A stretch of DNA of 64,000 nt from Alisma plantago-aquatica. Lineage: Eukaryota; Streptophyta; Magnoliopsida; Alismatales; Alismataceae. The stretch's first letter is position 1; each line of letters begins with the position of its first letter. Location: positions 749,672,056 to 749,736,055 of the forward strand of contig OY856413.1 of assembly GCA_963693085.1 (NCBI GenBank), in the 5' to 3' direction. The notes beneath the pieces are model-generated. The model was not told the DNA's origin. It saw only the letters and a list, made by a program, of their open reading frames with translations, and ran no database searches. Below, one piece after another: positions 34,400 through 46,229 of the stretch. The translations under genes were made by a program, and so were the position numbers.

Positions 34400-37300
34400 A
34401 TGGTGCGGACGTGTAACACTGATTATACGCGACGCGCACCAGAGGGCCCACTTACGGGACCAGAAGACGAGGACGGTTATAATCAGGACCATCTTGAGGA
34501 AACAGAGTCAGAACCTGAACAAGAAAAGATGGACAAACCACAAACTATATGGGAGAAGATCAAAGCTTCTTCCGCATCTGCGTCAAAAGGGCCTATAAAG
34601 AAGCAAGCAATCAACATACCTACATATAAGATTGATCCGGCTTTGATAAATCTGGTGAAGTCCAATGCTTTTCATGGGCTCAAGAATGAGGACCCTGTCG
34701 CGCACATAAGTCAGTTTGTTGAGAACTGTGACATGGTTAAAATCGACAGGTTTCCACAGGATGCACTTTATCTTAAGCTTTTCCCGAGTTCATTGGCGGG
34801 AGCCGCACGAGAATGGCTACACAATTTAGATGATGAGTTTGTGGAGTCTTGGGACCATATGATGGAGGTCTTCTTTGATAGGTTCTTTCCTCCTGAGAAG
34901 ACCAACGACATGATAAGGAAGATCCATAACTTTACTCAACAGGCAGGTGAGACATATTCTGAGACCTGGGAGAGGTTCCAGGTCATGCTGAGGAGGTGCC
35001 CACATCACGGGCTGGATAAAGAGATGTAGGTGAAGATCTTATATTTTTCTCTCTCCGAGCACGATAGGAGTAATCTGGATTCAGCTGGGTCAGGATTCTT
35101 TCTGAACAATACAGACACCAGATGCTGGGAGATACTAAAGAATATGGCTAGAAAGCAGTCATGGGGTGAGAGAGAAAGAGGCCCGGTAGAGCAAGTTTGA
35201 GTAGCAGGTGAGTCCAAGGCAATAAAAGAACTGAATGAGAAGATGGATCTTCTCGCAAAGAAATTGCTTGCAAAGGAAGATACTGAGTCTGAGGATGAGA
35301 CTCAAGTGAAATTTATGAGGCAGCAACAAGGTTATAGGAACAATGATTATTCATGGAGAAAAGACAAAAAGTTCTCGTGGAAGGATCCAAACAATTTTCT
35401 ACAGGATCCGGATGCCAAACCCCCGCCAGTAGTAGAAGATAAGAGCATGGAGCTGCTCAATCAGGTTATAAAGCAAAATCAAGAGCTAATGAATACGTTT
35501 GGCCAGCAAATCAAGCAGTAAGGGGAGTTTATGAATCAGTTTGGGCAAACATTGCAGAGCCATGGGGCTCAAATGAGGACCATTGAGACATCTATGGCAC
35601 AAATGGCAGCAGAGATCGCCAGTTTGAAGAAACTGGCACATCCAGGTTTTCCGAGGAATACCAATGTTCCAGGGGGGAACCAGCAGGTAAAGGCTGTCTT
35701 GCTAAGAAGCGGAAAGAAATTGTTAAATCCAAGGGCCGAGGAGACAAGAACACCACAGGCTGAGATAGAAGGTGAAGCCAATGAGGAGCTGCCACCACCA
35801 GTCACAGGGCAGGTTGATGACACAGCCGTGGATGATACTGAAGAACAGGTTGCAGTGGAGGAACCTCAGAAAAGGACACCTTATGTGCCACCTCATCAAA
35901 GGGCACAAGCAGTTCTAGTCCTGTATCCAAATAGTGCTAAGGCAAGGAAGGCAGATGCGCAGTTCAAGAAATTCTTAGACAGTTTTAGGAAGCTTTCAGT
36001 CAATATCCCTTTATTGGAAGCCATTGAGCAAATTCCTTCATACGGGAAGTTTCTAAAAGACATCATAACGAAGAAGAGGAAAATTCCGGATACAGAAGTT
36101 GTCATGCTCAAGGAGCAAGTGAGTGCCTTCATCATGGGCACTTTACCGCCAAAGAGGCAAGATCCAGGCTGCTTTAACATTTCTTGTTATATTGGAAAAG
36201 TCAAATTTGGTGAAGCATTATGTGACTCAGGGGCAAGCATCAACTTGATGCCTCTTTCTACATTCAAAAAGTTGGGATTGAAGGAGTCACGGCCAAGCAA
36301 CATGACTATTCAATTGGCAGACAACTCAGTGGTAAAACCTTATGGAATCTGTGAAGATGTGTTAGTGAAGGTGGATAGATTTGTCTTTCCAGCAGATTTT
36401 GTAGTCATGGAGATGCAGGATGAACATGGCAACAAGTTGTTACTTGGACGTCCTTTCCAAGATACAACCGACATGATCTTAGAGATGGGGAGAGGTCGCT
36501 TGACCTTGGGCATAGCCAATGACCTCTTTGAGATGGTCATGCCTTCTAGTACTGTGTCATCTAAAGCAAAGGAACAATGCCGTGTGGTGAAACATCTGGA
36601 TAATAATATTTCACTCTGTCTTGGGAAGCCATTTCTGGACATGGCTCATGAGATGAGCAAGGTGGACAATGGAACTTTGGCTGTGGACATCATGGAGAAG
36701 ACCAAAGTAGTTTCTTTGTGCAAAGCTGTGGGATTCCCGAATGATGAGGATGAGGACATTCCGCCTTCCATGGAAGATGATGTAATTTCTATTTCTATTT
36801 TTGATGCATACCCGGAATTACCATTGGAGGCTTGTTTGGTAAATATTACACATGATTGGATGAGGAGCAAATCTCTCAAGGAGTGCGCCAAGATGCTCCA
36901 GATGCTTCCATGTTTCTATGTGAGGCATTATGAAGATCTAGGTGAACTTCCCCCGCCATTTCAATCATCTTTGATCAGCCCGCCAGATCTAGAATTAAAG
37001 CCGCTGCCACCGCATCTCAAATATGTCTTCCTAGCTGGGGAGGACAAGTTACCAGTGATCATATCTGCTTATCTGAGTGCGGAAGAGGAAGACCAGCTAT
37101 TGATAGTGCTGAAGAACCACCGAGGAGCTTTTGGGTGGTCCATTGCAGATATCAAGGGGATTTCCCCTACTCTATGTCATCACAAGATTCGGCTCGAGGA
37201 GGGAGCCAAGCCCGTGATTCAACCTCAACGACGTCTCAATCCAAGCATGATGGATGTTGTGAAGGAGTTCATTAAACTTCTTGCTGCAGGTATTATTTAT

Positions 37301-39886
37301 GCCATATCAGACTCGACATGGGTGAGTCCCACACAGGTAGTCCCTAAGAAGGGGGGAATTACTGTCACCCAAAATATGTTAAATGAACCTGTCACCAACC
37401 GATTGGTAACCGGGTGGAGAGTTTGTATTGATTACCGCCGTTTAAATGCCGCCACGCTAAAGGATCACTTTCCTTTACCTTTCATTGATCAAATCCTAGA
37501 GCATCTTGCCGGCCGATCGCACTTTTGTTTTCTAGAAGGGTACTCGGGGTACAACCAGATCTCGATTGATCCTTAGGATTAAGAGAAATCTACCTTCACT
37601 TGTCCCTATGGGACTTTCGCGTACCGCCGAATGCCTTTTGGTTTATGCAATGCACCTGCGACGTTTCAGCGTTGTATGCTCGCCATATTTTCTGACATGG
37701 TAGAGCGCTGTCTCAAGGTTTTTATGGATGACTTTTCGGTGTACGGTGCATCGTTTGATGAATGTCTCTATAATCTGGACAAAGTTTTACAGCGCTACGA
37801 GGACACACATTTGGTTCTCAACTGGGAAAAATGTCACATGATGGTGACTGAAGGGATAGTGCTAGGACACAAGGTGTCTAGCAAAGGTTTAGAGGTAGAT
37901 CCGGTCAAAATTGATGTCATTTCCAAGTTGCCCTCACCAAATTCTGTTAAAGGGGTAAGCAGTTTCTTGGGACACGCCGGGTTCTATCGTCGATTTATAA
38001 AATATTTTTCTAAAATCACGAAACCTCTATCCGAGCTTTTAGAGAAAGACGCGGTATTTGATTTCAATGATAAGTGTCTACATGCGTTCGACGTTTTAAA
38101 AGAAAAACCGATTTATGCACCGGTTGTTCAAACGCCGGATTGGACGAAACTGTTCGAACTAATGTGTGATGCCTCGGACTTTGCGGTAGGAGCTGTGTTG
38201 GGGCAGTGGGTGGACAATAAACCCACCATGATTTTTTACGCTTCAAAGACTTTGAATGACGCCCAATTAAATTATACAACTACTGAGAAAGAATTACTCG
38301 CCGTTGTTTTCGCTTTTGAAAAATTCCAGTAGTATTTAGTGGGATCTAAAGTAGTTGTATGGACTGACCATGCCGCAATCAAATACTTAATGGAGAAAAA
38401 AGACGCAAAGCCTAGACTCATTAGGTGGATTTTGCTCTTACAGGAATTTGACATCGAAATCAAGGATAAATCTGGGATTGAAAACATTGTTGCTGATCAT
38501 TTGTCTAGGTTAGAAAGGGTGGATGAAAAAGATTTACATATACCCATAACCGAGACGTTTCCGGATGAACATATTTTGAAAATTAACTCTAAGGATCCTT
38601 GGTTCGCTGAGATTGTAAACTATTTGGCTTGCGGGATCATCCCGGAAGATTGGTCATATCAGGAGAAGAAAAGATTTTTCCATTCTTTATGATATTATTT
38701 TTGGGATGACCCAATTCTTCTTAAGCAATACAGGGATGGTATCTTGCACAGGTGCGTGCCTGAAGTGGAGTACGAGAGCGTTTTATGTCATTGCCACGCA
38801 TCACCTACGGGAGGACACCACGCCAGCTCGCGCACGGCAGCTAAAGTTTTGGAAAGCGGCCTTTATTGGCCAACTTTGTTTTGAGATGCCTACGAGTTTG
38901 TGAGGCAATGTGATTCCTGCCAACGAGCAGGTAATATCTCAAAGCTATAGGAGATGCCCCTGAATGTGTTTCAGGAAGTGGAGGTATTTGATTTGTGGGG
39001 CATAGATTTCATGGGACCCTTTGTGTCCTCAAACTCCAATTTATATATTTTATTAGCAGTTGATTATGTATCGAAGTGGGTGGAAGCAATACCCACAAGG
39101 ACTAATGATTCCACTATAGTGTGCATATTTGTGAAAGAAAATATTTTCTGTAGGTTTGGGGTACCCCGAATGATAATCAGTGATGGGGGTACGCATTTTA
39201 GGAATCAGAAGTTCTCAAAATTATTGAAGAGATATGGGGTCAAGCACAACATAGGTACCCCATATCATCCGCAAACGCAAGGCCAGGTGGAGGTATCCAA
39301 CCGTGAAATTAAGAAGATTTTAGAGCGTACGGTGGCATCCATGAGGAAGAACTGGAGTGCCCTACTGCCGGATGCTCTGTGGGCATACAGGACGGCTTAC
39401 AAAACACCTATAGGCACCATGCCTTTTAGGTTGGCGTATGGCCGGGCTTGTCACCTGCCAGTAGAGTTAGAGCACAAAGCACATTGGGCGCTGAGAAGGC
39501 TAAACCTGAGTTAGAATGAAGCGGGGAGGAAGAGACTACTGGAATTGAATGAGTTGGACGAGCTACGGATGACGGCATATGAGAACGCACGGATATACAA
39601 GGAGCGCACAAAGCTGATCCACGACCGCCACATCCAGTTGCGCACGTTTAAAAAGGGAGATAGTGTTTTGTTGTTCAATTCATGACTCAAGTTGCATCCC
39701 GGGAAGCTCAAATCCCGGTGGAGTGGACCGTTCGTGGTAGAGGAGGTCAAACCACACGGCGCGATCTTAGTGCTTGATGGTGATACCACGTTTTTGGTAA
39801 ATGGACAAAGGCTGAAGCTCTATTTTGGTGAGAATTACAAGAGGAAGGTGAATGAGGTCAAACTCATTTCACTTTCGGATGCATGA
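34400..39886 (+). pseudogene. gag-pol: Athila-type gag-pol, one frame broken by 11 stops
   Basis: A single 1,829-codon frame with no frameshift. Gag: DPALINLVKSNAFHGL and the AREWLHNL segment (34,400-35,900). Protease: LCDSGASINLMPL (about 36,220). Reverse transcriptase: WRVCIDYRRLNAAT (37,411), a FLEGYSGYNQ motif where the family has Asp in place of Glu (37,535), MPFGLCNAPATFQRCM (37,631), FMDDFSVY (37,721). RNase H: LMCDASDFAVGAVL (38,160) and the ADHLSRL region. Integrase: HHCC-type finger (38,790-38,930), [11 protein letters not shown] (38,992), SDGGTHF (39,180), [19 protein letters not shown] (39,268). In-frame stops: 35,027, 35,198, 35,519, 37,574, 37,580, 38,330, 38,690, 38,882, 38,948, 39,512, 39,683. 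All are of types reachable by one C-to-T change, mostly at Gln or Arg codons. Start chosen at the first ATG after the leader. Confidence 0.93.
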
Positions 39887-40061
39887 GGTGCCGAAAGCCA
39901 TCTAGCCTAAGACATTAAATAAGGGTGCTTGTTGGGAGGCAACACAACCATCGGTACATTAGGATAGTTCATGTACATTCGTAGGTTGGCTTATTTTGGT
40001 TTGATTTTTAGTGTAAAAAAGATACCGTGATCGGTTTGTTCCTTGTGCAGGCTGAGGCAGA
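39887..40061 (+). other. Post-pol spacer with Athila TTGGGAGGCAAC motif
   Basis: About 40 bases after the pol stop is GGGTGCTTGTTGGGAGGCAAC (39,923-39,943, quoted in part), a short phrase typical of the region after integrase in Athila/Tat elements. No ORF is seen. Confidence 0.6.
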
Positions 40062-40616
40062 GTCGATACCATCGACACACTGGTCGATGGTATCGACCAT
40101 GACACAGGTTGACGACTGTGGATTTTGCTCTGCGTCGATACCATCGACGGCCTCGTCGATGGTATCGACCTACCTACAGGCAGGTCGTGAAGAAAAATTC
40201 GATGGTATCGAGATGCCTGTCGATACCATCGAGATCTCTGAAGATTTACAGAAGAAATCGACTCAGGAAATTTGATACCATCGACGGGCGTGTCGATGGT
40301 ATCGACACATTCAAGTGAAAAAGGCGGCGGCCGGGCTTTGCGAGGATTTGCCCTAATAAGAGGGTCGATACTATCGACTTCCGTCGATGGTATCGACCAT
40401 CCACGTCACCGATCCGCACGAAAAAATCAACGGCGATCGCGGCATCAAGACGGTCGATTCGGGTGCAGCGTCGATACCATCGACCCATGTCGATGGTATC
40501 GACACGTCAGTGATCCGGGGTTTCCAGATCCAGCCATCGACGACCGTCGATAGCAGTGAGGGGGTGGATAGCATCGACAAGTGTCGATACCATCGACTCG
40601 CGTCGATGGTATCGAC
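40062..40616. repeat. Internal array of seven GTCGATACCATCGAC dyads upstream of the envelope-like ORF
   Basis: Seven inverted pairs of the 15-base arm GTCGATACCATCGAC with GTCGATGGTATCGAC occur at 40,062-40,097, 40,134-40,169, 40,199-40,233, 40,272-40,306, 40,364-40,397, 40,470-40,503 and 40,583-40,616. Loops are 4-6 bases; pair 3 is in reversed order and pairs 3 and 4 are imperfect. Distances between pairs rise from about 65-75 to about 110 bases. Pair 7, including its TCGC-type loop, is identical to the last pair in the 5' LTR (33,138-33,171). Each could fold into a hairpin or cruciform. Confidence 0.9.
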
Positions 40617-40642
40617 GGGCTAACAGTGGCGTCAGCCAAGTC

Positions 40643-40676
40643 TATTTAAGGAGATTCATTACGTCAGTTGACGTCA
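40643..40676 (+). promoter_or_regulatory. Candidate internal promoter of the envelope-like ORF
   Basis: TATTTAAG (40,643-40,650) is followed by two ACGT-core sites, TTACGTCAG (40,659-40,667) and the palindrome TGACGTCA (40,669-40,676), a bZIP-type site. It sits directly after the dyad array and about 185 bases before the ATG at 40,833. Promoter activity is inferred from position and motifs only. Confidence 0.35.
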
Positions 40677-40832
40677 CACCTTCAGAGCGATCTCCTCCCT
40701 TTGCGCCGAGCGACCCCCCTAGACTTCCAAGCCGACGACGAGTAGCATCGAGCGAAGGTCTTCATCGAGCAGAGATTCAACTCTCCAAACGTCACCGAGC
40801 TCTCTTTCTGATCCCCATTTCTCATCGCAAAA

Positions 40833-42431
40833 ATGGCATATGTGGCCGGAGCTTCCTCCTCGCGTGCGAATCCGATGGACATTCCAGAATTCGTGCCACC
40901 ACCGCCATCGTCGATCGCACATCCCCGACTTGTCCATCCTTCCTCAGAGGTCCAGAAGATCTACGAGGAGATCATGCGGAGGAAGATAGAGCCCACCCGG
41001 TATGTGGACCGGGAAATGATCCGAGATCTCGGATTCGAGGCCAACTTGGCCTACGTCCTGAAGGGGCAGGCCCGCCACACACCAATAAGGCCTGGTGAGC
41101 TGGAATTTCATGTAGATGGCCAGCCGTTCTTCGACGATTGGCCCACGTACAAGGAATTGGTGTCGGAGTTCATGGCGTCGCTGGACGTCTGTGTCATGCC
41201 CAACGACATCGTAACTACCGATCGTGAGTGGATCAAGGGTCGGGTGTCTTTCTGGCTGTACAAACACTACTACACCCTCACGCTCAAGCAGTTCAACAGG
41301 ATCTTCAACTGGAACCATTCTCAGTACGACCACCGGCGGTCGAACAACCGCACCGATTACGACGTCATCTTCTCCGAGTTGGTGACGATGCCGCAAGGGA
41401 AGTCGATGAGCTACCACAATGCCGCGGTAGCTGATTTTGAGCACCCTTTCATCTAGGTACTGCACCAGATGCTGAGTTCTATGCTTTTTGCCCGGGGTGA
41501 TCTGGCCCTCAGCAAATTTTAGGGGTCGGACCTATTCTTTCTGTATAAACTCCTGAAGAGACAAGAATGCAATTGGGGTGCCTTCTTTCTGCAGCGAGTA
41601 TTGGACATGAAGAGGAGTACGAGGAAAGCCCCGATTCACTTTGGCGGGCTTATCACTAAGCTGGCCATCTACCTGGGGTTGAATCTCGAGCAGCTGACTC
41701 CTCTCTCTACAAGAAGCAAGGTGAACTTGCAGCATCTCCACCGGTCCAATCTCCTACTGCTCCGAGATGGCGTGGCATTTACACATTGCCATGTCAACCA
41801 CGCCTACCAGGAGTGCACGCTGCCCGATCCGGTCTTCAACATCGACGGGGCACAACATTTTCGATGGCCAATCATAGCCATCGCCGACTCCGATGAAGAC
41901 GGCGGCAATGATGGCGGCGACGACAGACATGACGACGAGGCTGAGGAGGAAGAGGAGGCCTTTACACCTCTTCGAGAACGAGTGGCACCCCGGAAGCGTC
42001 CTCGGATGCATCCGGGTGCATCTTCATCATCACAGCCTACGCTGCCACCACCACCGCCCTCGCAGCCAAGCGAGGATGTCTATACCATGCAGGGCATGTA
42101 TGCGATGCTGCAAGACATCCAACAGACCCAACATGGCCACACAGCCACCTTTGTCGGTATTCAAGATACTACCAACCGACTCTTTGTCAATCAGCAGGTG
42201 ATCTTTGAGAATGAGCGCCTTTTGTTCGAGAATCAGTAGAACATCCATGACCGGATGCACAGGATGGAGGAGCAGCAACAGCCGTTTTTCGATCATTACT
42301 GGAGCCAAAATTATTTTGGGGGGTATCCACAGCCTCCACCGATACCCCAGTACGATCCGACTTTCCAGGGGCAATATCTGTCTTGGGACCCCACGGCGCC
42401 GCAATATCCGCCTCCACCACCGCAAGAATGA
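40833..42431 (+). pseudogene. Envelope-like ORF of the Athila-type element, broken by three stops
   Basis: One 533-codon frame without frameshift, interrupted by TAG at 41,454, 41,520 and 42,237. The first 200 residues are globular (EFVPPPPSSIAHPRLVHPSS; YEEIMRRKIEPTRYVDREM; WLYKHYYTLTLKQFNRIFNW) and resemble the ORF downstream of pol in plant Athila elements. Next come an Asp/Glu-rich tract, a basic RKRPR patch that could act as a nuclear signal, a Pro/Ser/Gln-rich linker, and a Pro/Tyr-rich C-terminus. No signal peptide or membrane span is visible, so an actual envelope role is doubtful. GC-rich relative to the rest of the element. Function unknown. Confidence 0.75.
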
Positions 42432-43080
42432 TTCAGTATCACTGTTCCAATCCTTAAGTTTGTTTTTGACTATGAGGCCATAGTCGAATGCAAGCTTAGA
42501 GGGGTAGTTGGAACAACTTTATCTCTTTAATTGTTTTTAGTTTTTAACTTTATTTGTTTTTGTTCTTTTTAGTTGTTTTTGCAATTTTAGTTTGTTTAGG
42601 ATCGACATGCTATCTAGTATAATCGTGGAGGTCAAAAGTTTGTGTCATCTCTAGAGTGTGCATGGGAAAAATCAAGGGAATTTTAAAAAAAATATTGTAC
42701 ATGTGCAAAGCTTGTCGTGTTTAACCTTGTGCAATTAACCTACGAAAATGATTGGTTCTGTCAACTCTAAAACAACAATTCACAATTGTACTCCTAATGA
42801 CTCATGAAAGTGGACGGACATGTTTGTTTGAGCCTAATCCGACCAAATGGTAATGTGACTTTAATCGGAAGTAGGAGAGAGAAACTTCTTAACTACTACA
42901 CATGTCAATAAGGAGGGACACATAATATTTATCTAAGGTTCAGTCACCTAGTCTTGTGATCTTTCCACCTTTTTTCTTTTTGCAATCCACCACAAGAATT
43001 GGAAGTACTTTACAGTTTTAACTTCTTTGACTGCATTGCACGTAGATAGGGCTTGCATTAATTCTTTTTCCATATGTTTT
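42432..43080 (+). other. Athila-type 3' non-coding region, left of the CACTA insertion
   Basis: Starts with CTTAAGTTTGTTTTTGAC and contains GCTTAGAGGGGTAG (42,491-42,504), a secondary polypurine-like tract. No gene is seen. The region resumes at 47,351 after the CACTA element. Confidence 0.6.
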
Positions 43081-43103
43081 CACTACTAAAGAAATGTCTT
43101 TTA

Positions 43104-43608
43104 GCGTCGGTTGTTTAACCCGCTTTGGCGTCGGTTTCCGAGCGACGCCTATGTGGGCGCCGCTAAAGGTCTAACACTTCGGCGTCGGTTTTTTAACCGA
43201 CGCCTATTTAACGTATAGGCGTCGGTTGTTTATAGAAAACCGACGCCAAAAGGGTTCGCGCCACAGAAAACGACATCATCTAGGACACATTCTGCGTCGG
43301 TGTTTAATTGATAACCGACGCAGAAAGTGTCCTAGATGATGCCATTTTCTGTGGCGTGAACCCTTTTGGCGTCGATTTTCTATAAACAACCGACGCCATA
43401 CTTCAAGACGACACAGACGTGCTTTTCTGCACGGCCGTGTTTAGTACTATAGGCGTCCGTTTTATATGAATAAGCGACGCCTTTGCCACCACGGCCGTGC
43501 TTTCCTGCACGGCCAGGTTGTTTGTAATATTAGGCATCAGTTTTTATCCAATAACCGACGTTGTAGGTCTTTGCTGATGGTTTTCTGTAAATAACCGACG
43601 CCTATATC
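43104..43608. repeat. Left subterminal GCGTCGGTT inverted-repeat array, with large foldback
   Basis: At least eight GCGTCGGTT-type pairs occur. Within 43,218-43,398 two arms of about 90 bases, each starting or ending with GGCGTCGGTT...AACCGACGCC units and sharing CATCATCTAGGACAC / GTGTCCTAGATGATG, form one long hairpin. Subterminal repeats are the binding sites for the transposase-side protein in CACTA elements. Confidence 0.85.
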
Positions 43609-43861
43609 TTTTTTTTTCATATTAGTTTGCAGGCCTGCTGTGGCTGGTCAGTAGGATGAGAACCTGCAGTTCAGTTTTCTGAACTGCAGGTTTACGACAT
43701 CCATTGATATCAGCCTACAAACAGGCCACACACCTGCAAAAGTCCCAAGGAAAATTTCACACAAGTAGATACATTCATACATCAATTCAATTCTCACATT
43801 CACACATATAGAAACATTCAAATACATGTATTAACATTCAGAAATATTCATTTACAAAATA

Positions 43862-45437
43862 TCATTCATTATCTCTATCAACATCCCAATTATATCTTAC
43901 AGTTGCCACTGCTTGTATGGCTTTTGCCCATTCTTCTCTTATTTCATCTAATGCTTCCATCATATATGGAGAATGTATATTTTTTAAGCGTTTACCTATA
44001 GTGTGGTCAGTTTTAAACACCTGTAAAGAGAATGATGTATATATATAAGTAATAATATAAAAATAAGATTGATATATTTCATACTAACTAATGAGACTAT
44101 ATATAATACCTCATGTATGTTATCGATGTCCAATGCGGCATGTCAGATAATCATCTGCATAAATCGCATCACATAGTATGCGCATGCCCAGTCGTTGTCT
44201 TGTGTAGCGCACTATAAATTGAAACATACAAAATAATACAACTAAGCACAATTCACATCAATAATATATACATTGGAGTCGGGAACTTACTTGTACATTC
44301 TGCCAATTTATTGGCTGGTTCTTTTTCGTTGGGACCATTCCTCCAGCCTTTTTGAATGCATCTAAACCCCTACATGTTAATATAACACAGTAAATTGCAT
44401 AAGTAAATAGTAATGTAATAACAGATGTTAACAGATACAAAAATGAAATATTTCTCACCAGAATAATGGCATTCTCATTACGTGTCCAATTTTAGTGTTT
44501 AATGTACTTCCCGCGGGATCTAGATAATAAACAGTGAACGTCCCGGGGACAATAACTAGTAACTCCCAATGTTTACCGCTAGAGGTAAAAAGTTAACAAT
44601 TAATAACTCAAAATGCACAATAAAAATGGAATTTTCTTAAGTCCAAATTATAAATAAAGTAAACTTACTTGACATTGAATGGAGCTATTATTATCTTCTT
44701 GTTTTGCTGACCGAAAATTTTAAAAGCATCTATACAGTATTGTTGAACACTATCCGGGTCTTTAGCTACCATACTAATCAATGATGGAATCAAAAATCCC
44801 ACATGATCAAATGCAAATTGTTTGCAATGATCTTCGACTAAGTAGCTGCAAAACATGTATTACGTATGCATTAATATATAAGAAACCAGATCACCGGATC
44901 TTACACAAGGTATATGGATGTATAAACAAGATCTCACCTTATCCATGTCTCTATCATTGATGTATTCAGCCAATCATACATAAACAGCTCAATAATATCT
45001 TGTATAAATAAAGAGCTATCGTATGATTGACCTGCATAGTCTGCATCTAAAGAAACAATTATTGGGCAATGTATATTATGTGCCCGTAGCCAACATGCCA
45101 TTCGCCTACAAGCAGGACCTAACGGGTATGTTAGGTCAGTTGGAACCCAAGTTGGTAATGCGTGAAGTGGAGGTGGAGGCCTAGGTGCTCCTGGTGTCTT
45201 CTTTTTAACCTGTATATATAATTTCAGATCAGTTGACCTCATATATACACATTAACAGTCTAAATCAATGTAAATTTATCTTACAATTTCAGTAGTGTAG
45301 ACGACATCTGCTTTGGGCCACAATATGACCCCGCCTTTTGCCTCAGCAAGTGTATCAATATCCGGGTGGGGATATGGCAATGTAGCTTCCCTCCAATCGG
45401 GTAACACACAATAATAGATATCTACAATGAAGCCGGA
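43862..45437 (-). pseudogene. Ulp1-type (C48) cysteine protease-like gene carried by the CACTA element
   Basis: Translating the minus strand gives about seven exon-like blocks: VDIYYCVLPDWREATLPYP (near 45,420), GPACRRMACWLRAHNIHCP (45,120), SYLVEDHCKQFAFDHVGFL (44,850), HWELLVIVPGTFTVYYLDP (44,570), GLDAFKKAGGMVPTKKNQP (44,372), DWACAYYVMRFMQMII (44,195) and a last block ending at TGA 43,862. Order His (HWELL), Asp (YYLDP) and Cys (ACAYYVMRFM) matches the catalytic triad of Ulp1/SENP proteases that plant CACTA and Mutator elements often carry. The Gly that usually follows the Cys is Ala. A TGA interrupts the sixth block (44,143-44,145). Exon limits are approximate and the 5' end is not defined, since the first block is repeated by the 449-base duplication. 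Probably not functional. Confidence 0.72.
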
Positions 45438-45590
45438 CTCCATACAAACATTATATAATTTAGTGATTGTTCATTCTAATTTATAACAATGTACAAGTAA
45501 TATAAAGAACAATGATTGTTCACTTTCTAGGCCAACAAACACATGTGATGTCATTCTTATATATAATAAATGTGTACCACCTATCCCATC

Positions 45591-45780
45591 CTTGAACACC
45601 TAATCTCACTAGTAAGTTTATAATGTGTATTGGATTTTCAAGAAAATTTCGGCAGCATTTCCCCACTGTTCTCTAAGTACATATGTACTTAGAGAACAAA
45701 CGGGGAAATGCTACCGAAATTTTCTCAAAAACCCAATACACATTATACACTTACATCCTAAGTGAGATTAGGTGTTCAAG
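45591..45780. repeat. Long foldback hairpin, first copy
   Basis: Arms of about 90 bases run from CTTGAACACCTAATCTCAC to GTGAGATTAGGTGTTCAAG around a perfect 30-base palindrome centred at 45,682/45,683 (GTTCTCTAAGTACAT and its complement, 45,668-45,697). Second copy at 46,040-46,229. A transcript across it would fold into an almost continuous double strand. Confidence 0.9.
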
Positions 45781-46039
45781 AACAGTCCCAAACTGGGGAC
45801 TATCCAAGATTTACTCCTAATGAGTCAATCTTGGACGGGTTTCTAGGCCAACAAACACAATAATAGATATCTACAATGAAGCTGGACTCCATACAAATAG
45901 TATATAATTTAGTGATTATTCATTCTAATTTATACCAATGTACAAGTAATATAAAGAACAATGATTGTTCACTTTCTAGGCCAACAAACACATGTGATGT
46001 CATTCTTATATATAATAAATGTGTACCACCTATACCATC

Positions 46040-46229
46040 CTTGAACACCTAATCCCACTAGTAAGTGTATAATGTGTATTGGATTTTCAAGAAAATTTTG
46101 GCAGCATTTCCCCACTGTTCTCTAAGTACATATGTACTTAGATAACAAACGGGGAAATGCTACCAAAATTTTCTCAAAAACCCAATACACATTATACACT
46201 TACATCCTAAGTGAGATTAGGTGTTCAAG
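46040..46229. repeat. Long foldback hairpin, second copy
   Basis: Same structure as 45,591-45,780, with a few substitutions, some in unpaired places. It lies one 449-base period further. Confidence 0.9.

Noticed and set aside
40062..40616. CRISPR-like appearance of the regular palindromic array
   Set aside because: Units are inverted pairs rather than direct repeats with uniform spacers, spacing is irregular, and the setting is a plant retrotransposon.
40556..41098. 180-codon ORF overlapping the start of the envelope-like ORF
   Set aside because: Begins inside the dyad array and runs in a different frame from the family-matching ORF at 40,833.
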